Shown: positions 32,907 through 42,149, counted from the first letter of the stretch. The stretch: DNA of 64,000 nucleotides from Streptomyces sp. NBC_01451 (GCF_036227485.1 NZ_CP109479.1:6138001-6202000); one strand, 5' to 3'. The notes: generated by a model from the letters alone, not told the origin. Program-made: numbers and translations.

Positions 32907-34535
32907 TCACAGCACGTCCTCGTCGGTCACCGGGTCGGGCTCCGGCAGTGTCGGCGTCGTCTCCCCGCCGGGTGGCCCGCCGTGCGTCCACGGTGTCTGG
33001 TCCGCGTCCGGGAGCTTCGCCCCGCCCCGCTGCTCGTGCTCGAAGAGGGTGAAGCAGACCAGGTCCCCCTTCTCCGGGACCGACCCGGCCTCGGGCTCCT
33101 TGCCGCGGCCCATCTTGTCGACCACCCGCAGAACGATCACCGACCCCCCGGCTCCCGACCCCTCGGCTCCCGGATCGTCCTCGTGGCCCACGAACTCCGC
33201 CGCCTGCGGCTTGCCGCCCAGCGAGCGGTACACCTTCACTCGTTCGGCGAGCTGCGGACGGTCGTCCGTGCGGACGGTGACCAGCGGGCGCGGGCTCGGG
33301 CGCTTGCCCTCGCTGTACGTCATGACGACGTCCGTGACCTCCCCCGCGAACGCCTCCCCGGACAGCCGCCGGCCGGCCATCACCAGCGGGTCGTCGAGGG
33401 CCTCCTGGGCCTCCAGGCGGGCCTGTTCGCGCTCGCGCGTGGCCAGCTTGTTCGCCGCCGTCACCGCGTCGTCGCGGCGCGGCTGCGGTGGCTCGCCCGC
33501 GGTGACCCGGTCGCGGTGGCCGGTGAACGACCAGCGGTCGCGCGTCCACCGGTCGGCCGCGTGCGCGCCCTCCGGCAGTGTCCGCAGCAGGTCGAGGCCG
33601 CGCCACACCGCGTCCCAGGTGGGCCGCGTACGGCTCTCGACGAGGGCGCGGATCTCCCGCTCGGCGGCGGTGAGTTCACCGAGCCGGTCGTCCGCCGACT
33701 CGCCGTCCTCGGCGGCGGCGAGCGCGGTCCGCGCGCGGTTGTAGTTCTCGATGGCGGGGGCGAGCAGCTTGTTGTCGAACGCGGGGTCGGTCGCCGGACC
33801 GGCCGGGGGCCACAGCAGCTGTCCCTTCCCGTCCCGCGCCAGTTCGGCCCGCAGCGCCGCCTCGGCGCCCGTCATGCCGTCCGGCGGGTCGATCCAGGCG
33901 AGCAGCGCGCCCAGATGCTGGTCCTCCAGCGTGGACTGCCCGGTCGCCCAGTGCCGTGACAGCACGTCCGTCAGCGCCAGGAGGAGAGCGGAGCCGGGGA
34001 CCCGGGCCCGCTCCCCGTAGTGCGTGAACCAGCGGCCGAGCAACGGCACCCGGGGCGGCGCGGGATGCGGCGTCTCCGGGTCCTGTTCCGCCGTACGCCG
34101 GAAGCGCATCGAGCGCCCCAGCAGCCGTACGAAGTCGATGCCGGCGCGGCTCGGGACGATCAACTGGGGTGCGTCCGCGCACAGTTCGACCTCGACCTTG
34201 ACGCGCTTGCCGGTCTCCGGGTCGATCTCGTTGCGCTCCGCGGCCTCCACGGTGTCGGCGTGGGAGTCGATGAACGGCAGGACGATGTCGGCCAGTTCGG
34301 CGAGGAACGCGAACCTGAGGTCGCGGTCGCGCGGCTGCGGTACGACGAGCAGACGCGGCGCGTCCCGGTCGTCGCCGACCAGCGCGCCCAGCGGTGCCCC
34401 GGCCTCACCGGCGGTGGTCAGCGGTACGAGGACGAGGGGCCGCTCGGACAGATGGCGGTGCCGGACGGTGGCGGCGGGCTGGGCGCGCCCGCTGCTGACG
34501 GCTTCGAGACGGGCGAGCGTGGCGATCAACGACAT
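32907..34535 (-). CDS. Unknown 542-residue protein of the nuclease-helicase operon
   Basis: No family recognised. The protein is rich in charged residues and helices, with a possible coiled coil near 320-400 (REREQARLEAQEALDD). No Walker box, nuclease signature, cysteine cluster, signal peptide or membrane helix is visible. The first half contains LLVVPQPRDRDLRFAFLAEL and PQLIVPSRAGIDFVRLL, which resemble alpha/beta folds. The ATG overlaps the end of the nuclease gene by ten bases and the helicase follows after 91 bases, so it is probably a core component of the same machine. Confidence 0.8.
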   Translation of the reverse strand: MSLIATLARLEAVSSGRAQPAATVRHRHLSERPLVLVPLTTAGEAGAPLGALVGDDRDAPRLLVVPQPRDRDLRFAFLAELADIVLPFIDSHADTVEAAERNEIDPETGKRVKVEVELCADAPQLIVPSRAGIDFVRLLGRSMRFRRTAEQDPETPHPAPPRVPLLGRWFTHYGERARVPGSALLLALTDVLSRHWATGQSTLEDQHLGALLAWIDPPDGMTGAEAALRAELARDGKGQLLWPPAGPATDPAFDNKLLAPAIENYNRARTALAAAEDGESADDRLGELTAAEREIRALVESRTRPTWDAVWRGLDLLRTLPEGAHAADRWTRDRWSFTGHRDRVTAGEPPQPRRDDAVTAANKLATREREQARLEAQEALDDPLVMAGRRLSGEAFAGEVTDVVMTYSEGKRPSPRPLVTVRTDDRPQLAERVKVYRSLGGKPQAAEFVGHEDDPGAEGSGAGGSVIVLRVVDKMGRGKEPEAGSVPEKGDLVCFTLFEHEQRGGAKLPDADQTPWTHGGPPGGETTPTLPEPDPVTDEDVL

Positions 34536-35848
34536 CCGGCACCCCCCGGTTCCAGGCCCAAGCTCATACTCAAGTCCAACTCCGGCTCCGGAGCGGCGAG
34601 TTCGGCGCCGCGCAGTGCCTCCGCGCGCAGGGCCGCTGCCCTCCGCAGCGCGGCGACCGTCGGGTCCCGGGGGTCGCCGGACCGGCCGTGGGCCGCCGAC
34701 AGGACGTCGTCGACCGTGGTCAGGGCGCCCAGTTCGGCCCGTACCGAACGGCCCAGGGACGTCACCGCGCCCCGCGCGCGGGAACGGTCACGGCAGTGGA
34801 AGGCGAGCTCGCAGGCGGACAGGCACTCCGGCGCGTACTCCGCGGGGACCGACTCGACCGCCGCGGTCAGTTCGGCGGTGGGCAGGTCCGGGGCGAAGCA
34901 GGTGCCCTCGGGGAGGGCGTCGGCGATGTCCTCGATACGGGTCAGCCGGGACAGCTGTCGGCCGGTCACCGCGCGCTGTTTGCGGACGTCGACCGCGGAC
35001 GCCGCCGCGAGGTTGGAGAAGTCCTTCGGACAGACCAGCAGTACGCGGTGGCGCACGACCGGCTCGGGCTCGCCGTCCCGGACGAGCCGGTCGGCGACCT
35101 CCTCCAGTGCCAGCACGTACACCGCGGCCTGGCGGGCCGCGGCGCCCACCTTCGCGGGGTCCGCCGAACCGTCCAGCATCGGGAAGGACTTGATCTCCAC
35201 GACCGTCCAGCTGCCGTCCGGGTGCACCACCACCGCGTCCGGTTCCAGGAAGGCCGGTGAGCCCGCGACGTCGAGGGCGAGCATGGGGTGGTCGAGGAGC
35301 GTCCAGCCGCTGATGCCACTGCCGCTGCCGGATCTCGCCGCCGCTGTGGCTTCGCGCAGGGCCAGGGTTGTCCGCGCGGTGCGGCCCTCCGGTCCGCTCG
35401 CCGTGAGGTCGGGGACCGCGGCCTCCGCCGGTGGTACCGCGCCCGGGTCCAGCTTCTCGTGCACCAGCCGGAGCAGCTCCGCGCCGCCGTCGGCCTTGAC
35501 GCGGGCCTCGAAGGTGTTGCCGCGCGCCAGGGCGAACTGGGACTGTCCGAAGGCGGACGGTGAACCCAGCGCGCTCGCCAGCGTCGCCTTGTTCACCCCC
35601 GCGCCGTCCAGGATCGCGCGCCGCCTGCACCCGGGGTTGGCGGCGAGGGCCGCGAGGGCACGCGCGTCCAGGGCTTTCGGCGGGACCGCGGGACCGCGCA
35701 GCTCAGCGAGCCGCTGCCGCAGCGCCGTCCCCCGCGTCCGCGGAAGCGGCACCCGGCTCGGCCCCTGGCCCGGGACCTGGCCCGAGGACGGACTCGCGCT
35801 GCCTTGGAATTCGCTCACGCGGGGAAGTCTGGCATTCGCCACTGACAA
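34526..35848 (-). CDS. RecB/Cas4-like PD-(D/E)XK nuclease with four-cysteine cluster
   Basis: 440 residues. PD-(D/E)XK motifs in order: Glu114 in ARGNTFE, Asp204 in EPDAVVV, Glu218-x-Lys220 in VVEIKSF, and Gln240-x3-Tyr244 in RQAAVYVLAL, the RecB-family QxxxY. Four cysteines, Cys74 and Cys342, Cys346, Cys352 (C-x3-C-x5-C), bracket the domain as in AddB and Cas4 iron-sulfur nucleases. It should cut or resect DNA ends. The start is uncertain: TTG 35848 (AGAGG upstream), GTG 35842 or GTG 35818. All starts overlap the end of the PAP2 gene. The stop overlaps the next gene. Confidence 0.83.
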   Translation of the reverse strand: MSVANARLPRVSEFQGSASPSSGQVPGQGPSRVPLPRTRGTALRQRLAELRGPAVPPKALDARALAALAANPGCRRRAILDGAGVNKATLASALGSPSAFGQSQFALARGNTFEARVKADGGAELLRLVHEKLDPGAVPPAEAAVPDLTASGPEGRTARTTLALREATAAARSGSGSGISGWTLLDHPMLALDVAGSPAFLEPDAVVVHPDGSWTVVEIKSFPMLDGSADPAKVGAAARQAAVYVLALEEVADRLVRDGEPEPVVRHRVLLVCPKDFSNLAAASAVDVRKQRAVTGRQLSRLTRIEDIADALPEGTCFAPDLPTAELTAAVESVPAEYAPECLSACELAFHCRDRSRARGAVTSLGRSVRAELGALTTVDDVLSAAHGRSGDPRDPTVAALRRAAALRAEALRGAELAAPEPELDLSMSLGLEPGGAGCR

Positions 35849-36668
35849 TTGGGGCCTCTGTGCCGCGAGAGCGCGTTGCGACGGGCGCGACGCGGGCCGT
35901 GATCCAGGCCCTGGCCCGGTCCGCGTTCCGTAGGACGAGCGGTGCCAGCAGCAGCCCGAGGCCCATTACGGCGGCACCCGCGGCGGCGTCGAGGAAGTAG
36001 TGGTTGGCGGTGCCCATGACCACGATCGTGGTGATCAGCGGGTAGGCGACGCCCAGGACCTTGGTGGTGCGCGTACCGCCGTACCGCCACAGCATCACTC
36101 CGCACCACAGGGCCCAGCCGACGTGCAGGCTCGGCATCGCCGCGTACTGGTTCGTCATACCGCCGAGCCCCCGCGGGGCGCTGGCCTGGCCGCCCCACCA
36201 GCCGTACGAGCTGTACTGGGCCATGGTGTCCACGAAGCCGTGGCCGGCGTCGAGCAGCCGGGGCGGGCAGGTGGGCAGCAGGGTGAAACCGATGAGGCCG
36301 ATGAAGGTCGAGGTCATCAGCCAGGCGCGGGCCGCCCGGTAGTGGACGGCGCGGGACCGGAAGAGCCAGATCAGGATGGCCGGGGTGACGAGGTAGTGCA
36401 GCGACGCGTACCAGAAGTCGGCCGGTATGCCGATCCAGGGTTCGCGGGTGAAGAGGCGGTTGAGCGGGTGCTCGGCGTTCAGCCACAGGGACTTCTCGAA
36501 CCTGAGGATGGCCAGGCCGTGGTCGACGGCGGTCGACTCGTCGCCCCGCGCCAGCAGGCGGCCGGCCGAATAGCACGCGTAGACCAGCAGGAGCAGTGGC
36601 AGCTCGGTCCACCAGCGGAGGCGGGTGGGCGAGGCCGTCCCGGTCGGTGCACTATCGGTCCGCGGCAT
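35703..36668 (-). CDS. PAP2 family phosphatase (inositol phosphorylceramide synthase-like)
   Basis: 321 residues from ATG 36668 with GGGAGAG upstream. Six or so membrane helices. PAP2 motifs PSLHVGWALW and ANHYFLDAAAGA contain the catalytic histidines and the aspartate; an arginine in SRAVHYRAARAW and PTCPPRLLDAG fits the first motif. The AUR1/PAP2_3 subtype suggests action on lipid phosphates or phosphoinositol lipids at the membrane. The final 55 residues are low-complexity proline/glycine/alanine and run 146 bases into the nuclease gene in another frame. Confidence 0.84.
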   Translation of the reverse strand: MPRTDSAPTGTASPTRLRWWTELPLLLLVYACYSAGRLLARGDESTAVDHGLAILRFEKSLWLNAEHPLNRLFTREPWIGIPADFWYASLHYLVTPAILIWLFRSRAVHYRAARAWLMTSTFIGLIGFTLLPTCPPRLLDAGHGFVDTMAQYSSYGWWGGQASAPRGLGGMTNQYAAMPSLHVGWALWCGVMLWRYGGTRTTKVLGVAYPLITTIVVMGTANHYFLDAAAGAAVMGLGLLLAPLVLRNADRARAWITARVAPVATRSRGTEAPIVSGECQTSPRERIPRQRESVLGPGPGPGAEPGAASADAGDGAAAAAR

Positions 36669-36952
36669 CCGATCGTCTCTCCCACTCTGTGTTCCCGTTG
36701 AGCTGCGCCTCCGGTCGTCGGTGGCCTGCGGTTCGTCCGATTTTACGGTGTACGTGAACGTCCCATACGGCGCTCCGTCCCACAAGACGCAAAGATCGAC
36801 CCCCGGGTTGCCCTCGGACAGCGTGCGCGATGATGGAGGGGTTCCGCCTGGCTTTTCCACCATTCGGTACTCCTGGTTCGCTTGACTGTTCCCTTTCGTT
36901 CGTCTCTCACCTGATTTGCCACGCTTACCGTCTCCCCCCGGAAGGGCTCCTC
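36669..36952. promoter_or_regulatory. Divergent promoter region of the PAP2 and histidine phosphatase genes
   Basis: 284 bp without a supported gene. No palindrome or known operator was recognised; a GGAAGGG ribosome site lies at its right end. Confidence 0.4.
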
Positions 36953-37549
36953 ATGGCATCGCGCATCCTGCTGGCCCGGCACGGACAGACGGAGTGGTCA
37001 CTGTCCGGCAAGCACACCGGCAGGACCGACGTCCCCCTCCTTGAGGAGGGGCGGCGCGGCGCCAAGCTGCTCGGCGAACGGCTGCACCGGGCGCCCTTCG
37101 AGGGGCTCTCCGGGGTCGAGGTGCGCACGAGTCCGCTGGCACGCGCGCGTGAGACGTGCGAGATCGCCGGGTTCGGTGAGCGTGCGGCAGTGTGGGACAC
37201 GCTCATGGAGTGGGACTACGGGACGTACGAGGGCATGACCCCGGCGCAGATCCAGGCCGTCCGGCCGGGGTGGCTGATCTGGCGGGACGGGGTGCCCCGG
37301 GGCGAGAGCCTGGAGGCGGTGACCGCGCGCGCGGACGAGGTGGTCGCGTGGGCGCGGTCGGCCGAACGCGACGTGCTGGTGTTCGCGCACGGCCACATAT
37401 TGCGGTCGATCGGGGCGCGCTGGCTGGGGCTGCCGATCGACTTCGCGGCCCGGATCAGACTGAACCCGACATCACTGTCGGTCCTGGGCTGGGCCTACGG
37501 CGAGCCGGCGATCGAGAGCTGGAACGACTTGGGGCACCTGGCCGGGTAG
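36953..37549 (+). CDS. Histidine phosphatase (phosphoglycerate mutase-like)
   Basis: 198 residues from ATG 36953. Catalytic RHG motif at 9-11 ([10 protein letters not shown]), acidic residue in [11 protein letters not shown], and second histidine in VFAHGHILR. The short length and absence of the mutase insert favour a phosphatase rather than a glycolytic mutase, perhaps acting on acid sugar phosphates. The gene is single. A copy of the dispersed GC-rich element follows the stop. Confidence 0.86.
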   Translation: MASRILLARHGQTEWSLSGKHTGRTDVPLLEEGRRGAKLLGERLHRAPFEGLSGVEVRTSPLARARETCEIAGFGERAAVWDTLMEWDYGTYEGMTPAQIQAVRPGWLIWRDGVPRGESLEAVTARADEVVAWARSAERDVLVFAHGHILRSIGARWLGLPIDFAARIRLNPTSLSVLGWAYGEPAIESWNDLGHLAG

Positions 37550-37564
37550 CGGCGCGCCCGTGAA

Positions 37565-37594
37565 AGGGGCGCGGGGAACCGTGCGACCAGCCCC
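37565..37594 (-). repeat. Dispersed GC-rich element, inverted copy
   Basis: AGGGGCGCGGGGAACCGTGC followed by GACCAGCCCC, the reverse complement of the element at 7945-7972 with one change. It lies between the histidine phosphatase stop and the end of the NsdA-like gene. Confidence 0.68.
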
Positions 37595-37635
37595 CACCGG
37601 GCCGCAGCCGGGCAGGGAAGCGCCAGGACCCGCCG

Positions 37636-39090
37636 CTACGCCGTTCTCGGCAGGCCGGCGTGCCGCTCCAGGAACGCCGACACCCCCGAAGCCCGCCGGT
37701 GAGGCAACAGCACCCGCGCCGTGGCCGCCAGCATCGTCTGGATCCGGGAGGACTGGACCTCGTCCAGCAGGTCCAGAACCCGCATGCCCGCCACCGCCGC
37801 CTCGTCCGGGTGGCCACCGCGGGCCAGGTCGTCGGTGAGTTCGGCCGTGTAGAGGGCGATGTTCCTGGTGAAGTGCGGGTTCTGGAGATGGGCCGCGCGA
37901 CGCGCGTGCCGGGCCGCGCGGGGCCAGTCGCCCAACGTCGACCAGCACTGCGCCTCCAGGCCCTCCAACTCGGCCTCGCCGTAGAAGCTCATCCACTCGG
38001 GGTCGGCCTCCGAGGGGCCGCGTTCGTACAGCGACTGTGCCCGCGCCAGCGACTGTTCGCAGCCGGCGCGGTCGGCGAGGCCCGCCCAGCCGCCCGCCTC
38101 GCGCAGCGCGAGCAGCGACATCAGGCGGGGTGAGCCCAGGGGCCGGGCCACGCGTTGTGCGGCCTGCGCCGCTCTGACCGCCTCGCGCGGGCGACCCGAG
38201 TCGCGCGCGAGGAACGCCGTGTTGCAGAAGGCGTGCGCCTCCAGGGCCGCGTCCCCGGACACCCGGGCGGTCGCCAGCGCCTCCGCGTAGTGCGAGCGCG
38301 CGTCGTCGAAGCGGCCCGAGTCGTGCGCCAGCCAGCCGACGGAGATGGCGAGTTCACCGGCGCCCGAGTGCAGCCGGTCCGCGATGGTCTGCCGTACGAC
38401 GCCCGCGTCGAGCAGTTCGTAGGCGGCCCGCAGAGGTGCCGCCGCGCGCCGGTAGAGGCCGTCTGCGCCGTGCCGGTCGTCGAGCAGTCTGATCCGGCGG
38501 ACGGCCTCTTCCAGCGCCCCCGCCTCGCCGGCTCCGACACGGCGCACGGGGCGGTCCGCGGCCGAGGCCGAAGTCTCGTACATGAACCCGAAAGGGCTCA
38601 GGGAGGCGGCTGCCGCGGTGGCACCGCCCGTCATGAATGCGCGACGCAGCACGTCGCTCTCCTCGTAGTTGTCGTGCGTTTCGTACGGGTCCTGCGCGTC
38701 CTGAATGTCATACGTCTCGTACGCCCCCTGCGTCTCACCGGTGCCGTACGTCGGGCTCGCGGCGTGCGCGGGAGGCGTGTCCTCCGTGTCGCGCGCCCCG
38801 CGTCCGCGCACCGACGAGCGGGGTGCGAACCCGAGGTCGGCCAGTGTCCGACCAGGGAACATGTGCAGGAACACCCGTTCGTACGCGTAGTTGGGACAGC
38901 GGATCTCACCCGCCTCGACCCGACCGACGTAACGCGCGTCACAGCTGACCCGCTCCCCGATGTCGCGGGCGGCCCGCCGTACCGCCGCGGCGAACTCGCC
39001 CGGAGAGCGCTGGCCGCGCAACTGCCGAAAGGCGAGGTTCGGCCGTGGCGGCCGGGGGGACTGCGACGAGGTCACTGTTGACGACGTCAT
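37636..39090 (-). CDS. NsdA-like regulator (helix-turn-helix plus TPR-like repeats)
   Basis: 484 residues from ATG 39090. The N-terminus has an unusual helix-turn-helix-like domain with the segment SCDARYVGRVEAGEIRCPNYAYERVF, split by CDARYVG and RCPNYAY, typical of the Streptomyces NsdA group. A variable linker and a Tat-like segment (VLRRAFMTGGATAAAAS) follow. The C-terminal half is made of TPR-like helices (HYAEALATARVSGDAALEAHAFCN). NsdA represses antibiotic production and differentiation in S. coelicolor; this is a relative, not necessarily the orthologue. Upstream 39091-39370 is a 280-bp divergent region with nothing recognised. Confidence 0.76.
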   Translation of the reverse strand: MTSSTVTSSQSPRPPRPNLAFRQLRGQRSPGEFAAAVRRAARDIGERVSCDARYVGRVEAGEIRCPNYAYERVFLHMFPGRTLADLGFAPRSSVRGRGARDTEDTPPAHAASPTYGTGETQGAYETYDIQDAQDPYETHDNYEESDVLRRAFMTGGATAAAASLSPFGFMYETSASAADRPVRRVGAGEAGALEEAVRRIRLLDDRHGADGLYRRAAAPLRAAYELLDAGVVRQTIADRLHSGAGELAISVGWLAHDSGRFDDARSHYAEALATARVSGDAALEAHAFCNTAFLARDSGRPREAVRAAQAAQRVARPLGSPRLMSLLALREAGGWAGLADRAGCEQSLARAQSLYERGPSEADPEWMSFYGEAELEGLEAQCWSTLGDWPRAARHARRAAHLQNPHFTRNIALYTAELTDDLARGGHPDEAAVAGMRVLDLLDEVQSSRIQTMLAATARVLLPHRRASGVSAFLERHAGLPRTA

Positions 39091-39370
39091 GGCCGGGCCC
39101 TCTCTGCGAACCGTCGAACCGTGCCGGAAACCTGACGAGTTGGAACAGTTATCCATCGGACGTCCTGTTTCCGGCGGGCAAGAACGTACCCGCTGTGCAC
39201 GGCCCGCCATGCGGAGTTTGGCTACAAACCGGATATCTCATCCACGTTCTGCCATGAACTGCCATCCTTTGCAGCGGTCTTGTGCCGTAGCCGTTGACGC
39301 TCTGGCGCGTTGAACCCGATGGACCGGGAGCCACCCGAACTCCCGACCCGTTCGTTTCAGGAGGGGTTCC

Positions 39371-39829
39371 GTGGTGGAGGCCGGGATGGAGATCAGTCAG
39401 AGCACCGATCCTTGTACGCAGTTCGGTGCGCGTACATCACCCGCTTTGCCCGCGTCGTCCGCGTCAAACGCAGCGCACATCTGCGATCTGGTGACGGTTC
39501 CGGCGCGGCAGGGTCTGGAGGCGGTCGACATCCTGCGCCGGGGTGCCGGCGACGGGGTCGGCCCCGTACTGCACGACGACGGCTGCGACACCCTGGGCTT
39601 CCTGGTGCCACCCGGCACCGCCGCGGCCTGGGACGTCCCCGGGAGCACCTGCACGGAGACCAATGGGCGTGGCCTGAGCCTCGCGGTCCCCGATTCCGTC
39701 CCCCCTGTCGAGGGTTCGGACTGGCTGCTCCCGCCCGGGGACGCGGACCTGGCCACCGACCCGGCGGTGCTCCGCGCGGCCCTCGGTGAGGCGGCCCGGC
39801 TCATCGAGGCCGCCGACAACCGGCGCTGA
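39371..39829 (+). CDS. Hypothetical protein (small prim-pol-associated type)
   Basis: 152 residues from GTG 39371, five bases after AGGAGGGG. The sequence DGCDTLGFLVPPGTAAAWDVPGS and GSDWLLPPG resembles short Streptomyces proteins of unknown function. There is no signal peptide or membrane helix. A cysteine pair (Cys in HICDLV and DDGCDT) and a third Cys are present. It is 65 bases upstream of the spermidine-synthase-like gene in the same direction. Confidence 0.65.
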   Translation: MVEAGMEISQSTDPCTQFGARTSPALPASSASNAAHICDLVTVPARQGLEAVDILRRGAGDGVGPVLHDDGCDTLGFLVPPGTAAAWDVPGSTCTETNGRGLSLAVPDSVPPVEGSDWLLPPGDADLATDPAVLRAALGEAARLIEAADNRR

Positions 39830-39894
39830 CCTGGCCCGCACGTCGTACGGCCGCCGTTGCGCCGAGGGCTTTCGCCCGCCCCGATAATGGGGGA

Positions 39895-40764
39895 ATGGGA
39901 AAGTCCAGGAACGCGCGGCGCGGACAGTCGGCCGCCGAGGCCGTCGTCGAGACGGTCGACGGCGGGCTCGCCGAGCTGATCCCCGACCGGGACCGGGCGC
40001 GCGCCTGGACACTGCTCATCGACGGCGCCCCGCAGTCCCATGTCGACCTCGACGACCCGGCGTACCTCTCTTTCGAGTACCAGCGCCGCCTCGGTCATGT
40101 GATCGACCTCGTCGCCCCGCCCGGCAGGCCCGTGCGGGTCGTGCACCTCGGCGGCGGCGCCCTCACCCTCGCGCGGTACGTCGCCGCGACCCGCCCCCGG
40201 TCCACCCAGCAGGCCGTCGAACGGGACGCGGCCCTCGTCCAACTGGTGCGCCGCGAGCTGCCGTTGGACCCGAACGCCCGGATCCGGGTGCGTTCCACCG
40301 ACGCCCGCGAAGGACTCGCGAAGATCCCCGACGGCTGGGCCGACCTCGTCATCGCGGACGTGTTCAGCGGGGCGCGCACCCCGGCCCATCTGACCTCGGT
40401 CGAGTTCCTGACGGACGTACGCAGGGTCGTCGACGACGCCGGCTGCTACGCCGCCAACCTCGCAGACGGGCCGCCGCTCGCCCATCTGCGCGGCCAGATC
40501 GCCACCGCTGGGGCCGTCTTCCCCGAGCTGGCCCTGATCGCCGACCCGACCGTGCTCCGGGGAAAACGGTTCGGCAACGCGGTGCTCGTCGGCTCCGCGC
40601 ACCCGCTGCCCATCGCCGAGCTGACCCGCCGCACCGCCTCCGACCCGCACCCCGCCCGCCTCGAACACGGCCGCGCCCTCACGGACTTCACCGGCGGAGC
40701 CGTACCGGTCACGGACGCGGCTGCGGTCGCCTCACCGGCACCACCGCCGTCGGTGTTCCGCTGA
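39895..40764 (+). CDS. Spermidine synthase-like methyltransferase-fold protein
   Basis: 289 residues. Rossmann methyltransferase fold with the nucleotide loop VRVVHLGGGALTLARYVAATRP, an acidic residue in QQAVERDAAL and DGWADLVIADVFSGA, as in spermidine-synthase-like proteins. The polyamine-binding aspartate region is only partly matched, and no AdoMetDC is nearby, so the substrate is unclear. The short N-terminus and alanine/proline-rich C-terminus are family-typical for streptomycetes. No clear Shine-Dalgarno other than GGGGG abutting the ATG. Confidence 0.78.
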   Translation: MGKSRNARRGQSAAEAVVETVDGGLAELIPDRDRARAWTLLIDGAPQSHVDLDDPAYLSFEYQRRLGHVIDLVAPPGRPVRVVHLGGGALTLARYVAATRPRSTQQAVERDAALVQLVRRELPLDPNARIRVRSTDAREGLAKIPDGWADLVIADVFSGARTPAHLTSVEFLTDVRRVVDDAGCYAANLADGPPLAHLRGQIATAGAVFPELALIADPTVLRGKRFGNAVLVGSAHPLPIAELTRRTASDPHPARLEHGRALTDFTGGAVPVTDAAAVASPAPPPSVFR

Positions 40765-40786
40765 CACCGGCGGCCCGTCAGCGGTC

Positions 40787-41314
40787 TCAGTAGGTGAGGA
40801 CCTGCACGTGCGGCGGGCCGTCGTGCCAGGTGCAGAACACCGTGACCCGGTCCGCGCCCGCGGCGAACTCCACCCGGATCCACGTCTCCGTCTTCCACAC
40901 CTGCATCGACCAGCCCGCCCCGGGCGTCGCCGACACGAGCGTCGCGTAGTCCGTACCCAGGTCGAAGACCGCCCGCCCGCCGTCGGTGTCGTACGCCTTC
41001 ACCGTGGACGGGGTCCGGGTCTTCGAGGGGGTCGCGCTCGGGGCGGGTGTCGACGTGGGCGACGGGGACGTCGACGGGGTGGGCGTCGGAGCCGGTGCCG
41101 GGCGGGTGGGCTCCGGGGCCGACGTCGTGGCGAGCGGGTTCGGTTCCGGTGCCGTCGACTTCTGCCCGGCCACGTCGGCCGCCGTGATGGGGAGCGCGCG
41201 GGGCGGGTCGTACGCCGTCCCCGCCATCACCGTGTGGACACCCCACCACGTCATCGTGGCCGCCGCGCCCGTGGCCAGCGTCCACGCCAGCAGGTGTACG
41301 AGTCCTCTGCGCAT
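40787..41314 (-). CDS. Membrane-anchored or secreted protein with proline/threonine linker
   Basis: 175 residues. An N-terminal hydrophobic segment (LVHLLAWTLATGAAATMTWWGVHTVMAG) anchors or exports the protein. A Pro/Thr/Ser-rich linker (55-105) leads to a globular C-terminal domain of about 65 residues (AYDTDGGRAVFDLGTDYATLVSATPG) with a single cysteine (FCTWHDG). No family recognised. It converges with the spermidine-synthase-like gene and is divergent from the two-component system. Confidence 0.68.
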   Translation of the reverse strand: MRRGLVHLLAWTLATGAAATMTWWGVHTVMAGTAYDPPRALPITAADVAGQKSTAPEPNPLATTSAPEPTRPAPAPTPTPSTSPSPTSTPAPSATPSKTRTPSTVKAYDTDGGRAVFDLGTDYATLVSATPGAGWSMQVWKTETWIRVEFAAGADRVTVFCTWHDGPPHVQVLTY

Positions 41315-41434
41315 CGCCGGTCATACTGCCTCACGCGCCCCACCGGTGTCGCCTGTCGCCGGCCGGGTGCGGTCGCCACGGAGTTATCCACAGGCGCCGG
41401 ACCCGGCCGGCCGGATTGGCGTACGGTGCGGCGC

Positions 41435-42139
41435 ATGGCAAGTGTGCTCGTGGTCGAGGACGACCAGTTCGTGCGCTCCGCCCTCATCCGGCATCTGACC
41501 GATGCCGCGCACCTCGTGCGCAGTGTCGGCACCGCCCTTGAGGCGCTGCGCGAGGTCGCCCACTTCCGTTTCGACGTGGTGATCCTGGATCTCGGTCTGC
41601 CCGATCTCGACGGGTCCGAGGCCCTCAAGATGCTGCGCGGAATCACGGACGTGCCCGTGATCGTCGCCACCGCGCGCGACGAGGAGACGGAGATCGTCCG
41701 GCTGCTGAACGCGGGCGCGGACGACTACCTCACCAAACCGTTCTCGGTCGAACACCTGTCGGCGCGCATGGCCGCCGTACTGCGCCGGGCCCGCACCGCA
41801 CCCGCGGACACCCCGCCCTCCACGGTCATCCGCGTCGGCGGCCTGGCCATCGACCCGCTGCGCCGCCAGGCCGAACTGGACGGCGTACGGCTGGACCTGA
41901 CCCGCCGCGAGTTCGACCTGCTCGCCTTCCTCGCCGGCCGGCCGGGTGTCGTCGTCGCGCGCCGGGAACTGCTCGCGGAGGTGTGGCAGCAGTCGTACGG
42001 CGACGACCAGACCATCGACGTCCATCTGTCCTGGCTGCGGCGGAAGTTGGGCGAGACGGCGGCCAGCCCCCGCTATCTGCACACCCTGCGGGGTGTCGGT
42101 GTGAAGCTGGCGCCGCCCGGAGCGGAGGCGCCGCTGTGA
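41435..42139 (+). CDS. OmpR-family response regulator
   Basis: 234 residues from ATG 41435. The receiver domain has acidic pocket EDD (8-10), phospho-acceptor Asp52 in ILDLGLPDLDG, and the TKPF lysine. A winged-helix OmpR/PhoB DNA-binding domain follows (RREFDLLAFLAGRPGVVVARRELLAEVW; DVHLSWLRRKLGE; LHTLRGVGVKL). It acts with the kinase encoded ten bases downstream. Targets unknown. Confidence 0.9.
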   Translation: MASVLVVEDDQFVRSALIRHLTDAAHLVRSVGTALEALREVAHFRFDVVILDLGLPDLDGSEALKMLRGITDVPVIVATARDEETEIVRLLNAGADDYLTKPFSVEHLSARMAAVLRRARTAPADTPPSTVIRVGGLAIDPLRRQAELDGVRLDLTRREFDLLAFLAGRPGVVVARRELLAEVWQQSYGDDQTIDVHLSWLRRKLGETAASPRYLHTLRGVGVKLAPPGAEAPL

Positions 42140-42149
42140 GGTGGACAGC

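Noticed and set aside
39149..39370. Short frames between the NsdA-like gene and the 39371 gene
   Set aside because: No ribosome site, domain or typical codon bias; treated as promoter region.
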